Shown here: one piece after another, positions 42,426 to 54,399 of the stretch
Layout of the letters: the number at the start of each line of letters is the position of its first letter
How positions within the stretch are numbered: position 1 is the first letter of the stretch
Source of the DNA: Limnanthes douglasii subsp. nivea
Taxonomy: Eukaryota; Streptophyta; Magnoliopsida; Brassicales; Limnanthaceae
Direction: 5' to 3'
Assembly: GCA_036936605.1 (NCBI GenBank)
Contig: JAUPFV010000005.1
Location: 149,731,195 to 149,795,194 of the forward strand
DNA length: 64,000 nucleotides
Translations under genes and position numbers: made by a program
Notes under the pieces: model-generated
The model's database searches: none
Told to the model about the DNA's origin: nothing
The model's input: the letters and a program-made list of their open reading frames with translations, nothing else

Positions 42426-44150
42426 TAACTTAGATAATTCAAGACTTGGAAGCAGTGGGAGGATTGCCCGGGTCGGTCAAAGCAGGAACCACTTCGGTTG
42501 GTTGAGCTATAGTACCCTTTGCCCTTTACACATGCATACCGGTTTTTCCTCCTACCTGAGCAGGTTTGGCATTCAGAGGGTTGAACGTAATTGGAGGAAT
42601 GAGCACTTATACCAAATGACTCAACGATCCCAGCTTCATCACAGGATTCAGCGCATGCAACTCAGCCACAATCTGTTTCTTCTCCCATACTATCATGTCC
42701 ATGGAAACACCCATCCCTTGGGCCTACCTCTCATCAAATGCGACTTCAAGTTTCTTTTTCCACTGTTACCGTTCGACATCCAATTATTTCCTTGCATTCT
42801 TCATTCTACTCTTAAGATCACCATTATCCAACATCATCACAACCAGCCGTTCGACTTGATTTTCCATCCTTTGTGCATGCGCCATATTTTGTGTTAGCAG
42901 ATTCGAGGTATATGTGATGAGCTCCTCGTTTCTCTTGATCAGCATATAGTTCTGAGCTAGCAAGGTAATATTACCAACAGATAGCTCTTTGCATTTCTCC
43001 TCGCTGGAAGACAATGCCTCCTTTAGGGTTTCTATTTTAGTTCGAAGCTTCTCGCTTTCCTCGATCACCTTGTCTTTTGAGGATTTGGAAGATCTATAAG
43101 CATGATTAAATTGCACGAGCTATGCAATCAAGATTTTTCCGATCCAAACAACATAGGTTATGGCTTCCACTTCTCAATCACTTCTAAATCAGCAGCAAAC
43201 ATCTGTCGATAGGACAGCATGACCGAGTTATGATACATCTGCCAATTACATATGATTTGTCTTAGAATAAATTATGTATATTAAATATTAACTGCGCACT
43301 ATTTTTACCTCGATCATGAGTTTGACATAACGTTGCAGGATATCACTCATAGGCATCTGTCATAATATGATAGCTTAGGATAGCGTTTGAGCTGCTCAAA
43401 CATCAGCATCGATGGACGAGGCATAACAATCCTCGTGGGAAGCAACTCATCCATGGGGACATTTTTTTGGATGATCTCAACGCCTTTGTTCCCGGTCGTG
43501 CATGCTCGGGCCTAACTATATTAATGTAAGTGGGAAAATTACCAATCTCATGCCTTAGCGAGGTCGAGGGATGAATGGTTGTTGACTTCACTAAGTTTTG
43601 CATCATCTATCTTTTGGAATCACCTTCACTGGATCCTATCATTCGGCGTCGCTATCCTCTACCTGATCAACTTGCTCGCCTGCTTGATCTTCATCAAGAG
43701 CAATCACCTCAGGTCATTTTCCACGGTCTTGATTTGTTGATTGATGCACAGAAGGATCGAGTGGTTTTTGCTGTGCTGCGTCACAACTTACACTTTTCTC
43801 ATCCACTGACTGCAACTTTCTCGTTACGAGAGGGATCACATCAAGCAAAAAAATTGGCTTTTTCTGCCATGGTCGCACCAAAGCAGTTGAATCTTCGTCA
43901 TCATCGCGTTCGTGTCGCGTTCGGGTACCTTCTACATCATCCCCCTCTAAAAACATATATTTTTCCTGCTAGTCCACCTTACTGGCTCTTTGAATAGGCA
44001 ATACCCCTCATGAGGTAATTTAACTGGGTAAAAAGCAACATGGGCTCCCGCAACCACGTAAAGCTCGCTAGATTGACAACCGGAATCAAGGTGTTCTTAT
44101 ATTCTTTTGACAAACCCTATTTCCACCACTCTTGATTGGCTCCTTCACCT
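42426..44150 (-). pseudogene. Gypsy-B antisense ORF
   Basis: Minus-strand remnants of the extra Tat ORF. Near 44000-44150, EEGANQEWW-like and TLIPVVNLASFTWLREPM-like sequences resemble a domain region. 43956-43714 is an acidic hydrophilic stretch. 43116-42784 is a 110-residue open coiled coil (VIEESEKLRTKIETLKEALS, EKCKELSVGNITLLAQNY). The N-terminal part is lost where the element ends near 44170. Confidence 0.55.
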
Positions 44151-44267
44151 ACATACACAATACATAAAAGATTAATCCAACGTTTGAGAAGTTAATCATA
44201 CAGATTATGCTAATGACGTTTACACTTTACTTTCCATCTTCTCTATAATTGAAGATTCAATATGGGT

Positions 44268-44960
44268 TTCTCATGGATCAGAGTCAATGTCGACATGTTT
44301 TAAAATTTTCTCCTTACATAAAAGTAATCTATAAAAGAGATCCTTGTATTCAATAATGAGAGGGGCTTGCTTACCATATATTTTGCAATAAACAACAATA
44401 ATATCCCCTTTATTATTCTTAATAAGACCTCCATCTCTTGATTCTTTAGACATACTAAATGATCTATAAACATTAAGTTTATATCTACCATACTGGGGAA
44501 GAATCCATTTAATTGATAGACTTAATAAATGGATAATTGTCATATGTCTTCCTAATAAAATACTAAAAAATCATGCAAAATATTGCCATAATTTCTAACC
44601 TATATCACAACTAACAAAGAGTTGATTAAGAGTTTCTGAATTGTCGCAAAATTGACATTTAGAAGCAAGACTAATAGGTTTGTTCTGCATAACTGAATCA
44701 AATGGAATCCCATTGTTGATTAATCTCCAAATTACGCATGAACATTTTTTAGATATAACATTGTTCCATATTTTCTTTAATTTCTTTTATTTAGGAACCT
44801 TGATTGTCATCTTGTTCCAAGTATCTTTAAAAATAAAGTGTCCATCAGCTAGATAATGTCCATTTTAGAGAGTATTCCTCTAACTGTTTATTGAAAATTT
44901 CTCAATATTCTCAATTTTAGAAAGAACATTTTCCATAAGATCCTCTAGTTTCCGGCCACT
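44268..44960 (-). pseudogene. LINE-type relic: zf-RVT and RNase H domains
   Basis: Reading the minus strand from 44960, CSCVIWRLINNGIPFDS and SKCQFCDNSETLNQLFVSCD form the zf-RVT zinc motif of plant LINE-type proteins. Then 44543-44271 codes a plant RNase H-like domain (KWILPQYGRYKLNV, GGLIKNNKGDIIVVYCKIYG, VDIDSD). The first catalytic Asp of the usual NVDGS is Tyr (NVYRS), and stops separate the two domains. Only the 3' part of the element is present; no poly(A) tail or target duplication was identified. Confidence 0.68.
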
Positions 44961-46239
44961 CTTAGTATAGAATTTGTTAAATTTTATCTATAACCTTGTT
45001 TGTTAATGTTAATATTTGTTGATGTTGGATTCTTTGTTAGCTTTTATTAGGCTATGAATATTCATAGTTATGGATGCAGACGATTTGTAGTTGCCCACAT
45101 CAAAATTGTACAAAACTAAAAATGTATCTTTAATGTTATCACTTTTAAAAATTAAACTCCAAAAAACATGGTTAAATAGTTTGTATTGAAACTGGGAATA
45201 TAGACTATTAGAACAGATAATATCAAGAGTATGATTTTAATAATATATCTATTCTTTTCTAAATTATCTTTATAAAAAACGTTATAGTTGTTTGGAAGAA
45301 AATACGATAGGCACTTCAAAAATAATTTTGACTATTATAAAAAATGATTTCTACTGGTTTTTATATTATAAAAAATGACTAGTTTTAACCATAGCATTTA
45401 TAGCGCAAGTATATATATATATATATATATATATTACATATATTATATACTAAAACTACCAAACGTGATAGGGCATTACAAAGTGATTCTGTACGCAGCT
45501 ATAGATACATGGATTATAGCTAAAACTAATTATGACTATAATCAATACAGCCAGACAATTATATTCACGCTTAAATATACTACTATAACTAGTGTAATCA
45601 ACAATCCATCTTAATGTCTATAGTTACTTTCCAATAAATACAATCTAATTTAATACCCCTTCGAGTTGGAGAGTATTAACTAGCTGCAATCTTGGTTTTA
45701 GCTTTGTTGATAGGTTTTGCTGCATTGGTGGGTTTGCTGCAACCTACCCATTAGAGTCCATAAGAAATATGTTAAGTGTTTAAATGCCTCATTTTACTAC
45801 TCGATTTTTCTTCGAATCAGATCTCGTATGTAAAAAAAATATGGTGTTTGAAGCCAATGGTTGGTGTTATGTGTCAGTTTCTCGTTTTACAAAACAAAGA
45901 ATTCTTGTTGGATTTCTAAAATGTTTAAGGGTTAGCTTCACCAACTTAAACTAGTTATCGAACCAAGGTTCTTTAAAAATACTCGCTATTATTTATCTAA
46001 TTTATCCTTTTCTTGGACCTTATTTTTGTTTGGTTGATATACACATTCTTTGTAAACGTACTTTCAGTCTATTTTTTACTTTTAATTTGTGTTATGAATA
46101 ACCGTGTTCTGTAATTTTGTTGCATGATAATATATTTTATTTTTTGATTCAATTTGTGGAGCACGAATTCTTTGGTTTGATCTATTTCATTTATATTATG
46201 TCTATAACAATGCATATAGATTCTCATAGACTTCTATAA
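44961..46239. other. Intergenic DNA, no gene seen
   Basis: AT-rich, with a TA tract at about 45408-45434. Short open frames here lack known domains. A faint run TTGCTGCATTGGTGGGTTTGCTGC at 45717-45740 is a local repeat only. Confidence 0.55.
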
Positions 46240-47230
46240 TGATAGTACAACATCCCCAGAAGTCATTGGAAGTGGGCCAACTAAATCAAGTCCCATCGAT
46301 GAAAGGGTAGTGCTTCGGACACAAAATCCATGGGTATTGTCGGTATATGGATCATATTTTCATACATTTGACAACGATCGCATCTTTTAACCAAGTCTTT
46401 AGCGTCTCCCGTAATAGATGACCAATAATATCATGCTAATAAAACTCTTCTAGTTAAATCCTTGTAGCCACAATGCGCTGATCATTCCCCATCATGTAGC
46501 TTTGATAGAACAGTTCACGATTCGTCGAATTTGAGGCAACTCAACAAAGGTATGTTGAATGACTTTATATAAATAACCTCTATTAAAACCAAAAATCCAT
46601 GTGCTTTAAATTTTAGCTTTTTGGCTAAAGCTTTATCCTTAGGTAAAACTCCGTTAGTGATAAACTCTTGGATGTCGTACATCCAATCATGAGAAGATTT
46701 GGCAGATACCTGAAAGTTCTCTTCCATTTCAACTTCCATTTCAGGACTTGTGATTATGAAAGGATATACTTGTATAATGATCCAATGGTATGTTTTTGAG
46801 TAGGCTATAGTGGCTAGAGAATCGACCATTGAATTTTATGATATTGGCACATGTTCGTACTTAACATGTTTAAAACTGGTCGATACTTCTTTTAATACCT
46901 TTAAGTACTTCACCAAATGATCTTTCTTGGTTTCAGATTGTCCATGTGCTTCATGAATGATTAACTGTGAATCACTCAATAAGTGGATCATTTTGGCACC
47001 ACATATATGAGCCAATCTTTACCTTGATATTGTTGTCTCATATTCTGTTTCATTGTTGGATGCTCTACAACTAAAGCATATTGCTTGGTACATTGAATCC
47101 CCGAATGAGGAAATTAGGCAATCCCAACACCACATCCCACTGTAATAGATCAGTTCAAACCACCCATTCCTTCTCAGACTTACTGACTCGAACTTCCTCA
47201 TGAGGTCTTTTTGAGTGAAATTCAACTAGA
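46240..47230 (-). pseudogene. Gypsy-C second RNase H and integrase start
   Basis: 46829-46515 holds the end of the archaeal-type RNase H (MVDSLATIAYSK) and the linker to integrase (AKKLKFKAHGFLVLIEVIYI). The H2C2 zinc region and first core residues follow, broken, down to 46240. 47225-47019 holds the start of the RNase H (DSMYQAICFSCRASNNETEY). Integrase catalytic residues are missing. Confidence 0.7.
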
Positions 47231-47329
47231 AAATTAGCAACACTACTTAGTCATTCGAACCAATGTATCTGATTTTTGTAATACATTCGTCAGCGGAAAA
47301 GATATTCGAACTATGATGGAGTGCGCTTG

Positions 47330-48420
47330 AAAATATGGCCTCATTTTCTGGCCGTTATTACCAGTGCCAGAGGTAGTTTTTCCAACTTTAGGTATATTTT
47401 CTCAGCTTCTAACAAGCTCTTACTAATGTAGTAAAGAGGGCGGGGATAGTTATCAGCTTCTCATCCTAATACTGCACTCACAACATAATCTGACACTGCT
47501 AGGTACATATAAAGTCTTTCTCCAACAATAGGTTTGAATAAAGTTTTGGGTGAAGATAGGTGTCGCTTGATTTCGAGGAATGCTTTGTCACAATTTGAGG
47601 ACCAATTGAAGTCTATTACATTTCTCAAGACTTAGAAAAAGTGGGCACACTTATCCAATGACCTTGATGTAAACCTGTTTAATGATGCTAATCTCCAAGT
47701 CAATATCTGAACTTCTGTAGTAGTCTGAGGTGACACATGGCCAACAAAGAATTCAATTGGTTTATGTAAGCTTGGACCCCTTTTTAACTTATGATGTAGC
47801 CCAAATATTTACCAGATCAGACACCGAGAGTACAATTTTCAGGATTTAATTTCAGGTTGATGGCTTCCAGGTTAGAAAACGTTTCTTGGAGGTCGCAGAT
47901 GTGATCCTCCTCTCTGTGGCTTTTAACCATCATGTCATCAATATAAAATTCTACATTTCTTCCAATTTGATTAGAAAATGATTTATTAAAAATCATTGAT
48001 AAGTAGCTCCAGTATTTTTCAACCCAAAAGACATTACTTTGTAATAATGAAGCCCTCTATCAATGATGAATGTAGTGTGGTCTTGATCGTTTGGATCCAT
48101 CTGTATCTGATTATAGCCGACAAAAGCATCCATGAAGGATAATCACTTATTCCCAGATATGGAATCCACCAACTGATTTGTCCAGGGCACATGAAAATGA
48201 TCTTTGGGGCAAACTCTGTTAAGATCTGTAAAATCAATACACATACGCCTTTTTTATTTTTAACAAAGACCGGATTGGCAGTCCAAATATGATACTAGGA
48301 TTCTTTAATGTGCCCCACCTTGGTTAACCGATCCACTTCTTGGACTATAACTTATGTTTTTCTCTAGAAAAATCTCTTCTTCTTTGAACCACCGGACTCG
48401 CATCGGATCTTACAGACAGT
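47330..48420 (-). pseudogene. Gypsy-C RT and first RNase H
   Basis: Short frames of RT: a VVQRRRDF-like entry and the region around FALLIRYRWIQTIKT (48237-48034) in a shifted frame. The box reads FYIDDMMVKSH near 47940, and NLKLNPENCT follows. RNase H fragments (RPLYYISKSLLEAEK-like) lie near 47400-47480. Frames change at least four times. Confidence 0.68.
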
Positions 48421-48639
48421 TTGTGGCTGATAAAACTTGATGGTACTCCAGCTACATCCTCATTATACCAAGAAAATACATGTAAATGGTTAGATAAAAA
48501 AATTCCTTCAATTCTAATGGTAATTTGGATCCGACCCTAACATTTTCCCTTCTGTGAGATGATGAATTTCAACCTCTTTTATTGGGATAACACCACTAGA
48601 AGCCTCCCTTGGATCGTCTATCTCATTCGATTCTGCAAA

Positions 48640-49090
48640 ATACTTTACTAATTTATATTCTTTCCAGTTCCCACTGCTTCTAGTGATTTTGGAGCGAGAG
48701 AATTAACATAACATTCTCTTGCCACCTTTTGGCTGCTTCGAACCGATCTTACTTGACTTCCAACAACATATTTCAAAAATTGGTGAACAGTTGATACTAC
48801 TACAGGCATCATAGATAACCAAGATCTACCAAATATCGCATTATAAGACCTTGGACAATCAACTACTACAAATAAAACCCTTACCATTTTCTTAAATAGC
48901 CATTTTCATAGCAAGGCCTTACCTTGAAATTCCTCAATTACCTCATCGGACTTGCCCGTAAACCCTAATATGGTTCTATTTGAACGTTGAATAATCGAAG
49001 GAATTTTCATTTGTTTATAGGCTGATAAAAATAAAATATTTTCCAAATTTCCTGTGTCAATCAAGATTCTTCGTATTCCATTGCCTTCAA
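48640..49090 (-). pseudogene. Gypsy-C protease
   Basis: RRILIDTGNLENILFLSAY near 49030-49080 keeps the DTG active site. 48887-48648 continues VRVLFVVVDCPRSYNAIFGR and SQKVARECY, as in Gypsy-A (SQKIARECY). Separate frames. Confidence 0.72.
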
Positions 49091-49389
49091 TAGATGTTCA
49101 TATTACCAAAATATCTTCATGAGGGCCAGCAATTTCCCTTAGGCCATCCCCGTCAAACAATGAAAGGAGAAAGGTTTTGATAGAGGTGTGTAGATATTTT
49201 CTCTTTTAGCTGAGTCGTCAAACTGTTTACTTGCCGTTTTCTAGAGCAGCTTGATGACGCAGTTATAATATCATCCCCAAAAATAGTTAAATATTCAAAC
49301 TAGCAGCATAGATCGGATACTTTCGTTGTTCTTTCTATTATCACACCTAGTTGATTCTGATCTAGATAAGGGTCTAAGTACTCTGGATC

Positions 49390-50092
49390 CGCATCGAATT
49401 GTTCCACAATTACCGTTGCATGTTTTTGTTTAAATACTTTCATACTTTATCATTGAACATTTAATGATGTAACCTGGGTTGTACTTTCACTAGGCTAACC
49501 ATCATTCTTAGTTTGCCTGTTACCTCCTTGTTTTTTAACAAGGAAATTGTGACATCCAATCCATCATTTTAATCATTTTAGCTCTTTACTTCATAAAAAC
49601 TTCCTTCAAAACGCCATCCAAAACATGTCAAAGTTTTAAACTGTTCGACGTGATTATCAGGATCTTGACTTCCATCATATTTCTCCATTTTTGAGCTATC
49701 AAAACGCCTCAGCAGATATCCAGAAAGAATTTTTGAAGACAAATGTGACTGCCTCCAATTATGCCCTTGGCTAAACATATTATCCTCGTCTGGAGTGGCA
49801 ACTGTACCTGGTTCGTAATGGACAACGAACTGATCACTTAGCAAATGATCAATGTTGTGGTCTGCCGATCCTTTCACCTTGCCTTGATAACATTTTTTTT
49901 CTTTTTGCCAAATTTATCCCTTTTATTCTGTTTTGAACCATTTTGGTTAGAATGCTTTTTAGTTAATTTTTTTTTACGACCATGGTCACTAGTTGACGAG
50001 GAAGAAGAGATATCTGAATTTGATTCTGTGGTTGAGTTTCCAACAGAATCTGATGTCTTCGACAATTGTTTAGCCCGATTTTCTTTTTTCAT
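49390..50092 (-). pseudogene. Gypsy-C gag
   Basis: 50092-49874 is a Ser/Lys-rich start (TSDHGRKKKLTKKHSNQNGS). 49877-49578 holds the gag core (DHNIDHLLSDQFVVHYEPGT, SSKILSGYLLRRFDSSKMEK, then DPDNHVEQFK). It matches Gypsy-A gag (QLLIDPFAFHDEP). It is truncated by a stop after EVKS. Confidence 0.74.
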
Positions 50093-50424
50093 TCCTTTAC
50101 GAGCTTTTGAAACTGATCACTTTCATCTTGTTTGTGGCTGTTATCTGGCTTATCGGGACCGGGACATCCTAATGGATTTTTCTTATTTAGTTATTTTTAG
50201 CCCATTTTCGGACTTTCAAAGCTTCAATCTTTTCCCACAGTTGATCACGCTATCCTTCCATAAACATTCTTTCTTCTGTATTGTGATTTACATGATACGC
50301 GTTAGCGTGCTTATTATCACATCTTACCCGCTCATTCTTAAGAGGGGGATACATTTGTATGTCGGGATCCATGCCTCAAAACAATCCGAGGCACAACATG
50401 TTTTGAATGATATTCGGGCACCTC

Positions 50425-50448
50425 ACGCTCCCACAATGGTCGTCAATT
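50425..50448 (-). promoter_or_regulatory. Gypsy-C primer-binding site
   Basis: On the minus strand AATTGACGACCATTGTGGGA begins right after the LTR end CCCACCA, nearly identical to the Gypsy-A leader at 16100. Confidence 0.65.
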
Positions 50449-50844
50449 TGGTGGGGAAAATTCCTAATTGAAGGGTATATTTAATAATTTGGATGGTTAG
50501 GTATTAATTTATGGTAAATGGTAGAGAGATAATACAGATTCTTGCTATCATTAGTAGAGAGATAAAATCAATCAACTAACTAAATGATGTTTTTGGCTCT
50601 ATTTATAAGACTACAAAGATGCATGGGCCAACCAGGTTGTTTAATAGAATTGGGTCAGCTTGGTGGGCTTGAAGCCCAAGATTAAGTGAAGTAGGCAGTA
50701 AGCTTAGTATACTAGACACACAACTTACTCGGTATTGTTTTTATTATAAGTCTGAATTGCCCTCAAAGAAAAATCCAAACCATTTTACTATATTTGACCT
50801 TATCATTATCAATAATAAACCCAAGAAAATTACTCAAACCTTCA
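50449..50844 (-). repeat. LTR shared by Gypsy-C (5') and Gypsy-D (3')
   Basis: On the minus strand it starts TGAAGGTTTGAG after a purine-rich GGCCAAGGACCGTAGG, has a TATA box (CTTATAAATAGAGCC near 50605) with GGCCCATGCATC before it, as in the other LTRs, and ends CCCCACCA. Gag of Gypsy-C follows on one side and the antisense ORF of Gypsy-D on the other. At 396 bases it is single length. Confidence 0.65.
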
Positions 50845-50854
50845 CCTACGGTCC

Positions 50855-53680
50855 TTGGCCTCCTACAAGAAAGTCATCATCTTTCATTTTCTCGGAGTTT
50901 TTTCAGATAGCCATACTGATCTAATACCCAAAGCTTGTTCACAAAAACCATATTGTACCAGACAAAACCAATCTCCTCAAATAAATAAAGAAGTACCTCA
51001 TCAGAAAAGTCGATCACCTCAAACAAATAAAGAAGTACCTCATCAGAAAAGTCGATCAGCTTGAATAAACAAAGAAGCTCCTCCTCAGAAAAATCGATTT
51101 GTTCCCATGGGAGACTCTGAAGACCTCTATAATTCACTAAATCCCATCACAGAAAGTACTACCCAACCTCTTCCCTAGAAGGAAACGATTGTGACAAACA
51201 AAAATTCACAAGGGATCCCTTCAGAAAACACCCAACAAGTAGCTCCAAAAACATTTAGTAACTCATAAAATATGCCTACAATATCAAAGTCACCTTCTTA
51301 TAATCATGAAAAAACACCACCACCACTTCTTGTTGCCAACTTCGAGAAGAAATATATGAGGAGGTCGCTGAATCAAAATCTAGGATAGAAACTGACTCAG
51401 CTATCCAAAACCTTGGTAGTACTCCTTCTTCTGATTCCAAGGGTGATGATGCAAATAAAAGACTATAGAGAAGAAGAAAAAGAAGAACAAAGAGACTGTC
51501 ACACTTCTTAAGGATATCACTGCCAATTTGAGTATCAATCTCAAAGATATCCTCCTTGAATCGTATTGCATTTATTTATGTGTAATGCGAATATTTCAAT
51601 CAATCCAAAGTTGAGATTCTTAAGAGGCAATGAGGGATTCCAGACAATATTACTCTTCGATTACCATCGCTAGAAGAGACTTCACTATCATGTGGTGAGA
51701 ACGAGCCAGTAATCTACCCAGAAATTCTAAACTGGGGCTTTCGGTTTCTGTTGGATCCAGTCGTGGTAGACTACTTTGAAATAATCAACCTTTTCGCAAC
51801 CCAACAAAGTCCTAACCTTTGGTTTCCCCTGCTTTCCAGCATCATGGCGTCAAGGCTTGCCAAGATAGCTCTACCCATAGAGCAGTTCATAGCCCAAATT
51901 GGACTTTAAAAAAACTAGGTTCTTCCACTATATTACTTGACCCTCATATATTCATCGAAGATAATCGACGATCTCCTCGAGGTAGACAAAATGTGGAAGC
52001 ATAATTTTTTTTTATTCTGGTTGTTGGGGAAACAGTAAGGAGATTTCGAAGAATGATCCCTCAAGAATGTTTCTCAAGTAGTAGAGCCCAAGTAAGTTGT
52101 ATGATTTACTTAATTTATTTTTCTCTCAATTCATACTAACTTTGGTTGAACTGTACATAAATTTCAAAGCGATACAAAATTCACAAAGATTTTTTCGAGG
52201 ACACATTTTCCAAGTTGAGCGAATAGGTTAAACTGGTTAAATGAGTTTCATAAGGTATTTCTTCCTATGAAATTTTTCTAGAGTCATCTATGGAAGCTCT
52301 CTCCGAATTTTTTGTGCCTGCAGATTTGTTAATGGAACCTCATGGTGCAAGAGATATTGTGAAGAGATTGGCTTCTCCAGATGTACATATCATACTTTAT
52401 GCTCAGAATAGAGCCCCGAGCCATAAATCAAAGAAAGATTCGAAGAATAAATCTCAAGGTGGTCCTTTGAAAAATAAAAAGAATAGCATCGCAAAAAAAC
52501 CAAAGAGGAATGTTGCATAAGTTATCGTTGTTAAAACTAAACAATCGTAGGCTAAAGCGGCCAAAAGGAGAAAAAAGATAACTGCCTCAAAGAAAAAGAA
52601 AAACTCCTTAAAAACTCCCCATGTAACTGCTCTAAATGATATTGTTGATGTGTGCTCCCCAAATCTAACATTGGATGCCGAGGTCGGAAAAAGAGAACAA
52701 AGATTAAGATTGTTGCACCGAGACCCAACTTCTGGAAATTAAAAATTACATTGTTGAAATGGGAAATAAAAGTGTTGAAGTTGCCCCATCAGATGAACTA
52801 GCATTGGTTGATACTCAACCTGGATTGCATCAAACATATATCATGCCTTGTCCTCTGGACGACACCCCTTCGGATGCTTCTGCCTTTTATAATCCATTTC
52901 GTTTGCACCCTTCAAGTGAACTATCCGAGGAGGTTTTGAACTTACTCCTCCCTTTTACAAACCTAAAAAATAATATCAAATAGATATGGGAAGAAGTTTT
53001 ATCTGCTCAAAATTTGGTGTAAATTGTGATGGATGTGGTGCAAAAAAAGATCTACCCACAAAAAAATGGGCTCATATTTGTAACAGAAATATAATCGAGA
53101 AATTCCAAGCCTTTAAAAAATACAGATCAGAGTTTCATAACAACATTATTCATATTAACATCCCTTGGCCTCGAATCACAAAAAAGAATTGAAGAAACTA
53201 ACTTTAAAGCATACCGAGGAGTTAGAGAAAGAGCATGTCAGTCAGATAACTTTGAACAAATTGTATGAAGAAAGTGAAAAAGGGAGAAAGAAATCCCTTT
53301 AAGAGTTAGAGTCGTACAAAGCTGGATCCAAGAAGGAGAAAACAACTGCAATGAAGATGGTTGTGGATACTAGTGCAAGTGATTATCTCAGCATTCTAAA
53401 GAATTGTGAAGAGGAATAAAAAAATTCAACGATCATTGATTTCCACCAAAGATTTCTAAGGGAAAATATGACGAATTATTGGCACTTAATGCCAGTATAT
53501 TGATGCCCTAAAGAACCCTTTGTCACTATTAAAAGTGATTTAGAGGAGTATGAATCCAAAGAAAATGCTGACAGCAAATCTGGCTCGTCGGATCATAAGG
53601 GTAGATCCATAGAAGGTAGCTCGGATAGAGCACCGAGTGATACTAAGAGAAAATATGAGCTTTTGTGTTTGTAACTTGTT
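50855..53680 (+). pseudogene. Gypsy-D antisense ORF
   Basis: Plus-strand frames correspond to the antisense ORF of Gypsy-A. Near 50980-51065 two copies of a repeat (NKEVPHQKSRS) lie in the N-terminal region. 51640-51905 reads through IYPEILNWGFRFLLDPVVVD and YFEIINLFATQQ, the domain that in Gypsy-A has NWALRFLLDLEIVKYFHLIK. 52290-52520 is a hydrophilic Lys-rich stretch. 53190-53640 is a coiled coil with an acidic Ser-rich end. Stops and frame changes occur throughout. Confidence 0.6.
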
Positions 53681-53880
53681 TTGTTTTAGTTTTTGTTAGT
53701 GACCACCATATGTCATCCTCGTAACTCTTGTATGCGTCCATTTTTTTGACAGTTTTTCTTTGACTTGTAAGTGACAATCGATGTTCGTAAGTGCTAATCA
53801 CATAACGCTTTTGTTTTGAAAATGCTAAGCGTTATTTCCATTTGTCAGCAAAACTTTAAATGTCATCCTTGTACTATGAT

Positions 53881-54090
53881 TTGATAAACATTGAAATTTT
53901 GAATTATACCACCACTCACATTGGAACTTCAAAAAATTCTTTGATAAACATTAGCCATTCGAATTATAGTGCCACTCACATTGGCACTTCGAAAAATTCT
54001 TTGATAGACGTTAGCACTTTGAATTATACTGTCACTCACACTGCAGTTCGAAAAATACTTTTATAGACATTAGCACTTCAAATTATTGTT
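53881..54090 (+). repeat. Gypsy-D 60-bp tandem repeat, 3.5 copies
   Basis: TTGATAAACATT, GAATTATA and CACTCACATTGG recur at 53881, 53941 and 54001, then partly at about 54061. The period is exactly 60 for the first copies. It lies between the antisense ORF and integrase. Confidence 0.85.
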
Positions 54091-54399
54091 TTACAAATTA
54101 CCTCAAGTGTGATCAGTCCTTGTGTTTACAAAATAATACTTTTATTATCATTCAACAACCTTTTAACTTCATAAGTCAAATAAATTGTCACACAAACGAA
54201 TACATTTTTTTTCCTCAACATAAAGTGTTATACTCACAAAGATTTTTAGCTAACAAAGAAAATTTTATTTATAACCCCGACTATACGGGCACCTCACTAA
54301 AACCTTCTTGAGTCACTAAGAAAGAAAATAGTACGCCATTGTACAAGCTATATAAGTAAGAAAATAACAACATAATAAATGTGTAAAGAACTACTCACA

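Larger units (their letters stand above)
35400..44170 (+). mobile_element. Gypsy-B, Tat-type retrotransposon, 3' end missing
   Basis: A second plus-strand Tat element, clearly diverged from Gypsy-A. A PBS at 36076 is followed by gag, protease, RT, two RNase H domains, integrase, a weak conserved box and an antisense coiled-coil ORF. It ends near 44170, where LINE-type sequence begins, and I see no second LTR. Every domain has stops or frameshifts. Codon content is more GC-rich than its surroundings. The limits are approximate. Confidence 0.7.
46240..50844 (-). mobile_element. Gypsy-C, Tat-type retrotransposon, 3' end lost within integrase
   Basis: A minus-strand Tat element close to Gypsy-A in sequence. 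From right to left it has an LTR (50844-50449), PBS and leader, gag, protease, RT, RNase H, archaeal RNase H and the start of integrase, and is cut off near 46240. No 3' LTR follows. All domains carry stops. Its LTR also serves as the end of Gypsy-D. Confidence 0.72.

Noticed and set aside
53860..54066. 68-residue plus frame with a 20-residue repeat
   Set aside because: Produced by the 60-bp tandem repeat (period divisible by three) in retrotransposon spacer; no domain, no support as a gene.
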